The notes beneath the pieces are model-generated. The model did no database searches. It was not told the DNA's origin and was given only the letters and a program-made list of their open reading frames with translations. From the NCBI GenBank assembly GCA_009746045.1, contig RPFO01002305.1, positions 1-40,071 of the forward strand: a stretch of 40,071 nt of DNA, read 5' to 3'. Position 1 is the stretch's first letter. The number at the start of each line of letters is the position of its first letter. Below are positions 1-9,805 of the stretch, one piece after another. A program made the translations under genes and the position numbers. This stretch comes from Mesostigma viride (lineage: Eukaryota; Streptophyta; Mesostigmatophyceae; Mesostigmatales; Mesostigmataceae).

Positions 1-218
1 CCAAACTCCCCCAACTCCTGGAAGCGATCTTCTGCGAGGCCCCTCGGTTCATGTCGTACACGCCATGGTTCGCCAGCGTCTGGCCCGGCGCCGCCGTGGC
101 AGCAATGCGTGCCGCCCGGTTGACCACCGGCCCGAAATAGGCGGCGCGCCCAGTAGTCCCGTGCGGCTGGCAGTCGTTGGGCACACCCATGCATAAACCG
201 ATCTGCAGCCGCAGGCCC
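1..218 (-). CDS. Partial class III adenylate/guanylate cyclase exon, left-edge truncated
   Basis: Translated on the minus strand this exon reads as the second half of a class III nucleotide cyclase catalytic domain, which makes cAMP or cGMP from ATP or GTP. The key motif is YFGPVVNRAARIA. In this family the Asn and the Arg four residues later stabilise the transition state, and both are present. It is preceded by an IGLCMGVP strand and followed by a PGQTLAN segment. A splice acceptor (CCCTGCAG) lies at 219-226 and the exon opens just after it. Past the motif the frame is lost at a four-G run (plus strand 40-43). One more G restores a typical LGE-type C-terminal segment. The rest of the gene lies outside the window or was not recognised upstream. 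Nucleotide specificity cannot be judged because the metal-binding and base-selecting residues are not in view. Confidence 0.8.
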
Positions 219-620
219 CTGCAGGGAGTCATGGCAGGCAACAACGAACCAGCCACGACGCATGCAAGTGTAACAGCAAGTTGTTACGCCGCGGATATCT
301 ACCTCCACCTCTACCTCTAATGGGCCTGATACTACCTAAACTGGTCAGGCCTCCTCTACTCAACCCTCTGGCGAAAGACGAACGTGACGGAGCTGATCTC
401 AATGCATTAACGTAGGTGTTACTAAAATACGCCATACAACCATTTATCAAAACCCGTTTACTCCAGGAATAGAGGAAGGAAACACAACTACACTGCCGTG
501 ACCCAAGCCTAAATGTGTTAATTCATTTAACACACGCCGAGTGCACACACAAGGGATAGAACGCGCATAAATGGTCACCAACGGTCCAACACGCTCGGGC
601 CGACATGGCCCTCGCCTACA

Positions 621-674
621 GATGCACGCTGGTCCACTACATCTACTGATGCACGCTGGTCCACTACATTCTAC
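621..674. repeat. Two-copy 27-bp direct repeat
   Basis: The segment GATGCACGCTGGTCCACTAC occurs at 621 and again at 648, giving a 27-bp period with two copies. No function is evident. Confidence 0.85.
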
Positions 675-1267
675 CACAGGATCAGGACCACTAGTAAAGT
701 ACGCGGCGCGGCGCCCAACGGCACCCAATGTACCACAGTACTGTTACGAGGACAATAATGTCCCGGTAGGAGCCTAAACGTAAACCTGGGGACAACCGAG
801 GCAAAAGACCTAATTTACGTCCGTAACTACAACGAATTGTTACGCGACGTAACACCTCCCCCCCACAAAGGTAGGGAGCCCTCTCCCTACGCACAGGGAG
901 GAAAACAAGGGGTAGGAAACCTAATGCACCCAGCACACACTAACACAGTCGGCAGGCCATCCAAGATACAAAGCACCAATAGTTCACACGGTCTCCACCA
1001 CCACGCCTGGAGGTGTAGGGTTAGCCAGCACCAAGCCTGGTGGTAGGTTCCCCTAACTGCCTGGAACAAAGTCCTTGCCGGGGGGAACGGCACTGGGCAG
1101 GACACACAGAGTAAACCAATCAGCACCAAGGACCAAGAACGACCAGTCAACTGGCCAGAACATGAGGGCGACTCTACATACCGGAGGGACAACACCCTCA
1201 GGTCGGGCCTAAAGTTGAATGAGAGTTTACCACCGAGGGAATCCATGGCTCTTGCAGGAAAGTTGCC

Positions 1268-1273
1268 TTTATT
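1268..1273 (-). promoter_or_regulatory. AATAAA polyadenylation signal candidate
   Basis: A canonical AATAAA on the minus strand within an A/T-rich patch, about 570 bp downstream of the last retrotransposon stop codon and downstream of the TATA-like box. It is likely the poly(A) signal in the R region of the 3' LTR. Confidence 0.35.
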
Positions 1274-1394
1274 ATAATGAGCAAACACAGACGTAAGTCA
1301 CGTCAAGTCCGAGACTGCACGTAGCACAGACGACAGGGTCGTTATGCCAAGAGAGCGTGCACGCAAGAGCTAGCGCCCCAGTGTGACCAAGTCA

Positions 1395-1402
1395 CTCATA
1401 TA
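1395..1402 (-). promoter_or_regulatory. TATA-like box of a possible LTR promoter
   Basis: TATATGAG on the minus strand lies 3' of the retrotransposon ORFs and about 120 bp before an AATAAA. The position fits a 3' LTR promoter copy. This is inference from motif order only. Confidence 0.3.
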
Positions 1403-1804
1403 GCTTGCTAGGGACGCGTCCAAGTATTCAGCTGCACTGTCACAGCTGAACTGTCAATCAATTGATTACACAGACTCTGGCACGCCTTTGGCGCGCAGAT
1501 CTATCAATTGTCCATACGGCTAGTCCTGTGGACCTATCCGTACACTAGTCAGCATCAACTGTCTCATAGGTCCTGGCGCGCTACAGTGCGCCTACCTATC
1601 AATTGACCATCAAGTCCTGTACAAGTCCTGTCAACGTCCTGCGGACTATCAAAGTGACACTTGTACATCCTGTGTCCGTACGCGCCCACAGTGGCGCGCC
1701 GGGTACTGTCGGCACAGCCTAGGAAACGTCATAACTTTTACGTTCCTTAACCAAATGAGGCGTTCAAGGTGCCGTTGGAAAGAGCGTAACAATCTCTATC
1801 CATC

Positions 1805-1825
1805 TAACGTAAATCCTTTACGTTA
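1805..1825. repeat. Short perfect inverted repeat next to the end of the extra ORF
   Basis: The arms TAACGTAAA and TTTACGTTA are separated by three bases. The repeat lies 19 bp past the stop codon of the retrotransposon's last ORF, where a polypurine tract and LTR edge would be expected. Its role is unknown. Confidence 0.6.
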
Positions 1826-1843
1826 ACTCCTAAGGCCCTCTAT

Positions 1844-4132
1844 CTAATGGCCATCCGTCTGGTAGGTACCACGGGAGGCCAGCAGGACATCCAGGTAAGC
1901 CTGGTAGTGAGACACATCCTCAGCATTGTCGTGCCTATCTACAGTGAGGAAAACATCGGCCCACACGCCGTCAGGGAAAAGACCCAGGAAGGCCCAGTAG
2001 TACCTATGCTGTGTAAGAACGACCTGGCCCCGGGCCCAGTCCAGGAAACCGCAGGCAAAGAGGCGTAGGAAAGGCTCTACCGCGATCAGGCAGAGAGCCC
2101 GAAGGAGCAGGCGATGATACCGGATCCGAGGGCGCATACCCGTCGGGAAAAACAGATCTACCAGGGGCTCCACGTTGGACGGCCACAACCGGATATGCCG
2201 AATCTCGCGGGAGCGCCACCGGCGGGCACACTGTCGCGACCCGAACGTCTCGAGGTAGTCGCTAGCCCGGGGAGGAGGATGACCCCGAGAGTCCAAACCC
2301 TGGCCCGGGATGGGCGCTGGACGACGGGCATCCCACTCTAGGATGGGCTGAAGGACGGTGCTGTACGTGGCACCCGGCACCGCAGGAAAATCTACCGTAA
2401 GAGCATCTGAGGCCATAATGCCCAGAGGCGGAGGGTAAGCCCACTGGAACCCGCCGTAGGTGTCCAAGTCATTGTGGCGCCGCGCCCAGCGGTACAGGAC
2501 GCGCCGAACCAGGATCTCACCCTGGAACACCGGATCAGCCAAAATAACCATGTCGAAAGGAGGCCGATCAGTCTCAACTGGTAGGTTACGGTCCCGCGGC
2601 GCCCGACACACCTGGGAGAACCCGTAGGACATGGGCGAAATGGCCAGCTCGGCGGAGGCGCGCGGCAGGTCACACTGGCGGCAAGCGAGCGCAGACATAC
2701 CATACCCGAAGACAGGCGTGTCGCGCGACTCCGGAGTCGCATGCACCACAGAAGGGGCCCGATCCCGATCGCCCTCTGACAACTCCCGAAGGGAATCGGC
2801 AGCGCGGGTGGCGCGCGGGTCAGAGCCACTGGACCGAACAACCGCAGCCAAAGACCGCGGGGCCGAAGGGGCAGGGGCCGACGAAGGGGTAGGAACCGGC
2901 ACAGGCGCAGAAGGTGCCGGTACAACAGGGGGCCGCGTCGGACCCGATGCCGCAGGGGGTCGCGACGGACCCGCCTCCGCAACTGGCGCGCCGGTCTCTG
3001 GGGGTGGAGCACCACCAGGCCACATGTTGAAAATAGGACCCGTGGGGACAGGCAATCCGGCATACGACTGGTTACCGTCCAAGCTCCAGTCAGGCACCGG
3101 GATCCTCTGCGGAGGACCGCCCTCCCAAAGCCTGGGAAGACCGCCCGGGTCGCTGAAGAAACCCCGCGAGGGCGGCGCTGACGTGGTGGGCGGCTCGGAC
3201 GCGGCGGCGGCGGGCGCTGCCACTGGGACGGCGGACTCGCGCCGAGGCGCAGGTACGTCAGTAGCAGGCGCAGCGGTAGCCGAAGGCGTAGGAGCTGCAG
3301 CACCAGAGGGAACCGTAGACGCCGAGGCGACCGAAGGGGAAGGGGGCACAGCTGCAACAGACACCCCACCTGGCGTGGCTGGAGCGTGCGCCTGGGCCGC
3401 CATGAAGGCCCCGAAGGCCGCCGTCAGGGACTGGATCTGCGCCTGCATCGCAGAAACTGTCGCCGCAAGAGGATCAGGCTCACGACCAGAGCCCGAAGGG
3501 GTAGGCTCCACCGATGCGCACAGGACCGACCTCGGTGAAGACGGGACAGGGGAAGGCGCCGACACTGAAGAGGAGGACGCCGCAGGGGAGGCCGAATACT
3601 CAGGGGAATACTGCGCCTCTACCGGCGCGTCCGTAGGGGTAGGGTCGCCAAATCCTACGCCCGCGTTCTGGTCTGCTATCTCCATGAACTCTACGGCCCG
3701 TAACAGGTCGCAGGGGTTCTCATCCATTTCCGCATCACCCTCGGCCGGAAGCCAGGGGAACACATCCCGTAGGCAGGAGCGGCCCACAGGGGTAGAAAGG
3801 TAGGAAAACACCCTGGGGCACTGGAGAATCGCAGCTATCTGTCCCAGGGCTGGACAGCTGGAGCCACATTCTAGCAAACAGTGGCCGGCATCGTCGAACC
3901 CGTGCAAAACAAGCTGATGCGGTTCAGCAGGGGAAGGACCGTACCACGTGACCCCGAAGAGAGCCGCCCTGACTATGCCCGCATGCTGGGCCTGGAGGGC
4001 CGGATGCACGACGCCACCCGGGAAACTAGACCGTGACACCCAACGGCCCGGAAGGGCCTCGAAGTACAGCTCAGGGTCCGGTAGGGGCAGGGACGGCAGC
4101 GGGCTCTCAGCCGGAGGGGTAGGCTCTGACAT
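1844..4132 (-). CDS. Extra ORF downstream of integrase in the retrotransposon (unknown function, 762 aa)
   Basis: This ORF lies where env sits in retroviruses but shows no clear envelope features. There is no signal peptide at the ATG start (MSEPTPPAES) and no cysteine-rich ectodomain. One hydrophobic run near the C-terminus (LLLRALCLIAVEPFLRLFA) is possible membrane-associating helix, though it holds charged residues. The protein has a compact N-terminal part of about 200 residues and a long Ala/Pro/Ser-rich middle. The middle contains a short helix (MQAQIQSLTAAFGAFMAAQ) that could be a coiled coil. The C-terminal part, about 280 residues, is Arg/Trp/Tyr-rich. The frame also runs open upstream to 4258, overlapping the integrase end, but the ATG at 4132 follows a strong splice acceptor by five bases, so I chose it. 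I recognise no family. It could be an accessory or structural protein. Confidence 0.7.
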   Translation of the reverse strand: MSEPTPPAESPLPSLPLPDPELYFEALPGRWVSRSSFPGGVVHPALQAQHAGIVRAALFGVTWYGPSPAEPHQLVLHGFDDAGHCLLECGSSCPALGQIAAILQCPRVFSYLSTPVGRSCLRDVFPWLPAEGDAEMDENPCDLLRAVEFMEIADQNAGVGFGDPTPTDAPVEAQYSPEYSASPAASSSSVSAPSPVPSSPRSVLCASVEPTPSGSGREPDPLAATVSAMQAQIQSLTAAFGAFMAAQAHAPATPGGVSVAAVPPSPSVASASTVPSGAAAPTPSATAAPATDVPAPRRESAVPVAAPAAAASEPPTTSAPPSRGFFSDPGGLPRLWEGGPPQRIPVPDWSLDGNQSYAGLPVPTGPIFNMWPGGAPPPETGAPVAEAGPSRPPAASGPTRPPVVPAPSAPVPVPTPSSAPAPSAPRSLAAVVRSSGSDPRATRAADSLRELSEGDRDRAPSVVHATPESRDTPVFGYGMSALACRQCDLPRASAELAISPMSYGFSQVCRAPRDRNLPVETDRPPFDMVILADPVFQGEILVRRVLYRWARRHNDLDTYGGFQWAYPPPLGIMASDALTVDFPAVPGATYSTVLQPILEWDARRPAPIPGQGLDSRGHPPPRASDYLETFGSRQCARRWRSREIRHIRLWPSNVEPLVDLFFPTGMRPRIRYHRLLLRALCLIAVEPFLRLFACGFLDWARGQVVLTQHRYYWAFLGLFPDGVWADVFLTVDRHDNAEDVSHYQAYLDVLLASRGTYQTDGH

Positions 4133-4137
4133 GACGG

Positions 4138-4165
4138 CTGCGGAGGGGAGGGGACAACCAACCAC
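4138..4165 (-). promoter_or_regulatory. 3' splice site just before the extra ORF
   Basis: On the minus strand a pyrimidine tract (TTGTCCCCTCCCCTCCGCAG) ends in CAG only five bases before the ATG of the extra ORF. Spliced subgenomic mRNAs are how retroviruses and some Ty3 elements express a downstream ORF, so this is a plausible acceptor. The donor was not identified. Confidence 0.5.
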
Positions 4166-4208
4166 CCGTCGACAGCAGACATAACATAAGAGAGGAGAAG
4201 GCCTACAA

Positions 4209-5885
4209 CTAGAGCTTGTGCAGGGTTTTATATTCCTGCAGCAGGCGACTACACCCATCTAGCTCACTCTCCGTATACCAAACCTTATCTACTTCACTAC
4301 GAGCATACATCCACTTCACTTTATACTGACGCTGGGTACCGCGGCCCTTTTTGATATCTCTATGGGCCACGATGCTTTCTACTTCGTCTTCTACTTCCCC
4401 AGTGTCAGGGTTATGCTCTAAAGGGGCAGGCGCTAACTCCCTGCCAGCGAACGTACTAGGATGGTACAGTTTAAGCTGGCTCCTATGGAAGGTGTTTGAA
4501 TGCGTTTGCCAGGAGGTAGGGATATCGACTTTATATAAGAAATTTCCTACCCTAGACAACACATGGAAGGGTCCTAAGAAGGCGGGCCTAAGTTTGACCT
4601 TCAGTTCTGCTTCAAACTTATGAGCAAAACGGCCAACACGGGGGCCTTCTACTAATACTAGATCTCCTATTTCTATCTCAGGTGCTCGTCTATCTAAGGA
4701 GGCACGCAACCTAGCAAGGTACTTAGCCTGAGCTTTTTGGTACCCTGAGATCGCGTGGTCATGAGCAGTTTTCATTCTATCTAGTAAGGACTGTACACCT
4801 TCTACAGTATCTCGGGACACATCATCCTTGTCCCGTAGAGGACTAGCTAAGAGAGAGGTAGGGGTAAGGGGCTGTCTACCAGTATCTAAGAAGAAGGGCG
4901 TATATCCATGCGCAGCTTGGGGACAATTGTTGAGGGAGAACTCTACCAAACATAAATAATCCTCCCAATCACTACCCGAGCCATTAACATAGTGCCTAAG
5001 CGCTTCTTCTACTACCCTATTAAGACGCTCTACTAAATGAGAGGAGGAGGAGTGGTAGGCAGTACCGTAGGTAACCTTGGTACCGATGGCAGCGAAAAAC
5101 TGCTGCCAAAAATCTGAGGTAAATAATTTATCCTTATCACTAATAAACTGCCTACTCAATCCATGATATCTATATACATTATTGAGGTATAGGCGTGCGC
5201 AATCACGTGCGGTGAGTTCTAAAGGACACGGCACAAGATGGCACATACGAGTAAAACGATCTATGAACACAAGGATTTGGGCATTGCCCCTATCATTCTT
5301 TCTAAAAGGTCCTACAAAATCCATCATGATAGAATCCCAAGGCATGATGGGGTCAGGCAAGGTCCTAGGTTCTGCTATCTGTCCTACATTATTGGGTTTC
5401 ATTTCCTGGCAAGATTGACAAGTTCTAACATACTCATCTACATCCTTATAAAGGGAAGGCCAGTAATAAGAGCGGGCTACTAGGTCCCGTACCCGTTTAC
5501 CACCCTGATGAGCAGCTAAGTCATGCAACTCAAAGAGCAAGGAGGAGCGACAGATAGGAGGGACATACAGGCGCCATTGAGGGGGAGAATCTGCTATCTG
5601 CACATATAAAAACCCACCTACAAATTTACAAGGGTGCTTGCCTAATTGTTGGGGATGTGCAGCAATGGCAGCTAATGCTTCCGGCTCAGTGGCCGTAAAT
5701 CTACTAATAAGGCGTTCAAGATCAGAGGTAGGCATCGCTACAGAAGTATCCAGAACAGGTTTAAAGAGATCTCCTACCGCCTTGCCAAAGAGAAGGGGAG
5801 GTCCTAGAGGGACTACGTTTTCATAAGACTTTCCTGACCTAGTCGCTATATGGCTAAGCGGTATAGAAATTTTATTTTTCCCCTC
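4209..5885 (-). CDS. Retrotransposon integrase with zinc-binding domain and chromodomain
   Basis: The integrase inserts the element's cDNA into the host genome. Counting from the internal Met at 5735, the H2C2 zinc domain has His71 and His76 (HDLAAH) and Cys106 and Cys109 (CQSC). The catalytic DDE triad is Asp139 (MMDFVGPF), Asp200 (FISDKDKLF) and Glu236 (HLVERLNR). A GPY-like region follows, then a C-terminal chromodomain at about 430-508 (QYKVKWMY, VWYTESELDGC), the targeting module that gives chromoviruses their name. The frame is open upstream to the pol frame break at 5886-5892, so this is the C-terminal part of Pol rather than a separate gene. All catalytic residues are intact. Confidence 0.93.
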   Translation of the reverse strand, partial: EGKNKISIPLSHIATRSGKSYENVVPLGPPLLFGKAVGDLFKPVLDTSVAMPTSDLERLISRFTATEPEALAAIAAHPQQLGKHPCKFVGGFLYVQIADSPPQWRLYVPPICRSSLLFELHDLAAHQGGKRVRDLVARSYYWPSLYKDVDEYVRTCQSCQEMKPNNVGQIAEPRTLPDPIMPWDSIMMDFVGPFRKNDRGNAQILVFIDRFTRMCHLVPCPLELTARDCARLYLNNVYRYHGLSRQFISDKDKLFTSDFWQQFFAAIGTKVTYGTAYHSSSSHLVERLNRVVEEALRHYVNGSGSDWEDYLCLVEFSLNNCPQAAHGYTPFFLDTGRQPLTPTSLLASPLRDKDDVSRDTVEGVQSLLDRMKTAHDHAISGYQKAQAKYLARLRASLDRRAPEIEIGDLVLVEGPRVGRFAHKFEAELKVKLRPAFLGPFHVLSRVGNFLYKVDIPTSWQTHSNTFHRSQLKLYHPSTFAGRELAPAPLEHNPDTGEVEDEVESIVAHRDIKKGRGTQRQYKVKWMYARSEVDKVWYTESELDGCSRLLQEYKTLHKL

Positions 5886-8546
5886 CCCCCCACCGAGGCC
5901 ACGGGAAGGGCCTCACACGGGAGAGAGAGTCCTACGTGAGAAAGGAGATCAGGCATGCGAACAGCTGTATGAAAGAGGTAGGCATAGGATTCATCATCAG
6001 GTAGTTCACCATAAGGGGTTACACCCATAGTAGTAGGAACTAGAGTAGTATTGAGAACATCAAGGTCCTCGAAGAAGGAATAGTCTGCACGACGAGAGAG
6101 TGCATCTGGTACTATGTTATCTACACCCTTGACATACTGAAGTTTAAAAGGGGAAAACTGTGCTAAAAATTCCATCCAGCGCGCTTGCCGAGGGGTAAGG
6201 TTGGGTTGGGAGAGAAGATGGGTAAGGGGACGATGATCCGTTTGGATAACTAACCTATAAGGATCTAGCTCACAGGGTTCATTCAGGCAGACATCAAATT
6301 GAGCACCTTTAAGGAAGTGCTGCCACGCGTGGCAACAATACACCACAGCTAAGAGTTCCTGCTGGTGTACAGGATAGTTACGCTCCGCAGGGAGCATTGT
6401 CCTAGAGATATACTCAATTGGCTGTAAGCCCTGACCCTGATCCTGGAGAAGGACACCACCTATAGCTACTTTACTAGCATCTGTAGCCACAACAAAGGGT
6501 TTAGTAGTATCCGGTAGGATGAGTACAGGAGGGGAAAGGAGTAGGGATTTTAGGCACTGAAAAGCCGACTGACATTCACTACTCCAAACAAAGGGGATAT
6601 CCTTCTTTAATAAATGATTAATAGGGGCTGCTATAGTTGCGAAACGCGGGATAAAACGCCTATAGTAAGAAGCAATTCCTAGGAAACTACGTACACCTTT
6701 AACGTCGGTAGGAGTAGGCCATTCCTGAATTGACTTAGTTTTATCCGGGTCGGTAGCGACCCCGGCATCTGACAGAACGTGCCCTAAAAATGGGACACTC
6801 CTACCCGAACGAACTTTAGCACGGCGCGCCCACAAAGAATTTTCAGCCATTATTTCTAATACTTTCTTTAAATCACGTAGGTGCGTTTCAAAATCAGGAG
6901 AGTAAATAAGAATATCATCTAAGTAAGCTTGAGCACAAGAACGGTCATGCTCAGATAAAGAAACAGAGGAGAAGGAAGGATCCTTTAGATCAGAGGACAC
7001 CTGAGGAAGATGAGAATTTCCCATAACAGGTCTAAGCACTTCATTCATTAACATTTGAAAAGAGGCAGGCGAGTTACAGAGTCCCATAGCCGCTACTCTA
7101 AACTGGTAATGACCAAAAGGGGTAGCAAAGGCGGTTTTATGGCAATCCTCAGGAGCTATCCGCAACTGCCAAAAACCATCCGCACAATCCAGTACTGTGA
7201 AACAAGTGGAACCTTTAACCTTATTAAATATATCATCAATACGAGGTAGAGGGTATTTAGACTTCACAGTAATATCATTCAACTTCCTATAATCAGTAAC
7301 TAGGCGAAACTTGCCATTTGGCTTAGGAACTAACAGGACACCAGCTGAGTAGGGGGAGTTACTAGGCTCTATCAATCCTGCTTCTAATAATGACACTAAA
7401 ATCTGTTTTAGTTCCTTTAACTCGGTAGGGCCCATTCTATACATCGGAGAGTGCGTAGGAACTGCACCGTCCTTGATAACTACACGGTGTAAAACAGAAC
7501 GAGGAGGAGGATAAGAAGGAGTCTTTTCTTCAAAAACCTTTGAGGAATCTATCACAGCCATGTATCTTACTATTTCATTTTCAGTAAATCCCACTCCTAT
7601 TGTATCCACTGTGTTTATATCTATATCCACACTATTATTAGTGATAGGTATCTCCTGTACTTCTAACTGAAGGAACATACATAGTAAATATCCATATTCC
7701 TTTAGTTCAGAACGCAACTCATCATTGGACATTAATACTTCAGGTATAGGTCTTACAGGAGGATCAACAGGTGTAGGAGGAGTAATATCTACCAAGGATA
7801 AATTTTCCAATCTATAATGACGTTCAGGTACCCAGTAAGAGCTATCTGGAAACCAAATGACCATGGTATCATAATTAATAGTAATCTTATTATCCTGGTG
7901 CCAATCTAATCCTAGTAATACATCAGCGGTAGTGATAGGGCCTATAGTGGCCGTCAGGTTGACAGTACGTCCTTGTATAACCATGGGAAGGGACACCGTA
8001 CCCGGGGAATGACTGGTGCGACCATCAGCATAATGAACAGTAACGGGTTTGGTGTGAGGGGTAGGGACTAGTCCTAAACGCCTAACTAGGGCTTCGCTCA
8101 CAAAGGAGCTAGCCGCACCGCTATCTACCAACACAGAGACATTCAAGAGTTCATCAGCATGCAGGAAAGGGTCTACAACAGTGTGAGGGACGGTTAAACC
8201 ACCATTCAAGAACATAAGAGGACGCACACGTAGTGGTAGGGAAGATTCAGCTCCTACAGAGGTTATAAAAACAGGCAGGCAAAAATTTTTATCTGGGGTA
8301 CTATCTAAGGACCTGTCCAGGTTACCCCCGGCTGACAGGCCTACTGTTCCCCCCCCCCCCAAATCCATAGGAACTAACCCCGAAGAAGACCCTGGCGAAA
8401 AAGCCACTGCTGGAGGGTCACGAGGGAGCGAAGAGGGTGCGGGAGCCTGATTATCATAGGGGAACCCTGGGGATCCTGTCTGCACAGCATTCAGCCTACT
8501 AGGGGTAGCTGAAGGACCGGGTTGGTCAGTACGCCGTACGGAGCCG
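5846..8546 (-). CDS. Retrotransposon Pol: aspartic protease, reverse transcriptase, RNase H
   Basis: Residues are counted from 8569; the first eight codons belong to the inserted hAT end. The protease has its active-site DSGA at 149-152 and its DVLLGLDW flap-side motif at 216-223. The reverse transcriptase spans about 375-640. It has the catalytic Asp in FTVLDCADGFWQ, the YLDD box at 549-552, and the FLGHVLS and SFLGIASYYRRFI motifs. RNase H follows with Asp697 (VATDAS), Glu738 and Asp778 (IQTDHRPL). About 27 extra residues lie between the MLMNEVLRPVMG motif and the YLDD box, and about 15 extra precede the TDH motif of RNase H, so this lineage has expanded loops. The frame ends early at 5846. 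One added G at 5886-5892 would carry it into the integrase. All visible active-site residues are intact. Confidence 0.95.
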
Positions 8547-9805
8547 CAAAAATACGGGAAAACGTACACTGAAGGCCTCCGCCGTATATACGCGTACTTT
8601 ACTTCAGAATACGCGGTGTGGACTTAGAATTTTTCGGGGGTACCAGCGGGCAGCGGGCACTGGCGCGGTGCCCAGGTTCTGGGCGCGGCGCGTTCACTGC
8701 ACATTTGAGATTTTTACTACTAGAAGTAGATGCGTACAGTTCTTTCCATAAAGCGCAAGCCTTGCAAAATCTTTGGCCGGTAGGAGACAGCTAGGACTAG
8801 GTACATAACGCATAATGCCAGCAAATGCCAGCTGTGCTACTGACGGTGTAATGCAATATCGCGACGACGAGGCCAGTGCGACTGTGCGATAGTGTGCAGC
8901 CATTTTCGATTTGCAGCCATGCCGAAGAAAGGGCCTGAATGGGATTTCGTTGTCGAGAAGAAAGAAGCAGTCACAGATGCTGTTAGTAACACAACGCAGT
9001 ATGTGTCGAGGATGTTCTGCTCATTTTGCAACAAGAACTTCTCCTAGAAGGCGGGGCCAATCAGCGTATTCTGAGTCCGTGCACACTTTGCCGGAATCGC
9101 AGGGGAAGGGATGTTACCCTGCAACAAAATTCCACCGAATATCCGGAGCAGGTTTCTCAGGATTGCTAACAACAAGTTGCAGAAGTCAGACGCCAAGAAG
9201 CATCACAATTTGAACAGGGCAGTGGCGGAGATGGGAGGGGCTGCGCCGGCTGACTTGTCGTCGGTTCCCAGCAAAGGCCAGCTGAGCATCACCAAATGGC
9301 TGGTTCCCGTCGACGAGAAAGGTGTCCAGCTGCTGGCTGCCGAATTTTTTATCGAGAACGGCATTGCCTTCAATGCGGCTGAGAGCGCCTCTTTCAAGCA
9401 GATGGTGGCCGGCATGATCCAGTACAAAGGAGGGCACGTCACCCCTCCTTCTCGGAAGTTGTGTCTTATGTCCTCTCATGCATTATATAGTGGATGGCTT
9501 TCCTTACATTTAACTAATTAATTGATTCCTTACAGTTCCCGTTGCAGTCTGCTCCCCCCAGCATTTAACAAATCATAATCAGATAGGATTGCAGGGCATA
9601 AATTAATGGAAGATGTTAATAAATAAGCATATACACCAAATTTCAGTTGCAATAACTGCATGACCATCATCAAGGAGCGTGCTAATTGGGTGACTGACAA
9701 TTGGACCACAAAAACTGTCGCGTATTTTACTGCCGCGTATTTTACACCCCCCACGTATAATACGCGTATTTTAGGTCCGCGTATTATACCCCGTACCCGT
9801 ATTTG
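8547..9805 (+). mobile_element. hAT-type DNA transposon derivative nested in the retrotransposon
   Basis: The insertion splits gag from pol. Its ends are imperfect terminal inverted repeats: CAAAAATACGGG at 8547-8558 and CCCGTATTTG (reverse complement CAAATACGGG) at 9796-9805. Inside each end are repeated CGCGTA motifs, for example CGCGTATTTTA three times between 9718 and 9775 and TACGCG at 8589 and 8612. hAT elements typically carry such subterminal transposase-binding repeats. The flanking octamers CGGAGCCG and CCAACCCG agree at only five of eight positions, so any target duplication has decayed. It carries only an N-terminal fragment of transposase, so it cannot move without help. Confidence 0.75.
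8919..9720 (+). pseudogene. hAT transposase N-terminal fragment with BED-type zinc finger, broken
   Basis: The start MPKKGPEW leads to a BED-finger Cys pair (CSFCNKNF) and then, in the same frame past stops at 9045 and near 9069, to the His half of the finger and the hAT-typical block HFAGIAGEGMLPCNKIPP. The frame then stays open to 9521 and holds FFIENGIAFNAAES and HVTPPSRKL. These match the conserved hAT order of a GIPFN-like motif followed by a PPSR motif. After a possible intron with acceptor CCTTACAG near 9534, the segment ERANWVTDNWTTKT (9676-9717) matches the start of the catalytic domain. It runs straight into the right terminal repeats. The catalytic DDE core and dimerisation domain are deleted. 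Confidence 0.8.

Larger units (their letters stand above)
219..1843 (-). other. Non-coding stretch holding the probable 3' end/LTR of the retrotransposon
   Basis: No credible gene is visible. Read on the minus strand, downstream of the last retrotransposon ORF, it carries a TATA-like TATATGAG (1402-1395) and an AATAAA signal (1273-1268) about 120 bp further on. That is the order expected in an LTR (U3 promoter, then R with polyadenylation). The stretch at 1430-1700 is full of short direct repeats (AGTCCTG, TCAATTG), as seen in U3 regions. No second LTR copy exists at the other end of the element, so the boundaries cannot be drawn, and part of this interval may be intron of the cyclase gene. 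Confidence 0.4.

Noticed and set aside
2631-3803. A 390-codon plus-strand frame
   Set aside because: It is the GC-rich antisense shadow of the extra retrotransposon ORF; no domain is recognisable.
1844-4132. Envelope glycoprotein call for the extra retrotransposon ORF
   Set aside because: No signal peptide, no glycoprotein-like Cys pattern and only one dubious hydrophobic segment. Position alone is not enough.
5182-5483. Plus-strand frames of about 80 codons over the integrase region
   Set aside because: Antisense shadows of the integrase, with no support of their own.
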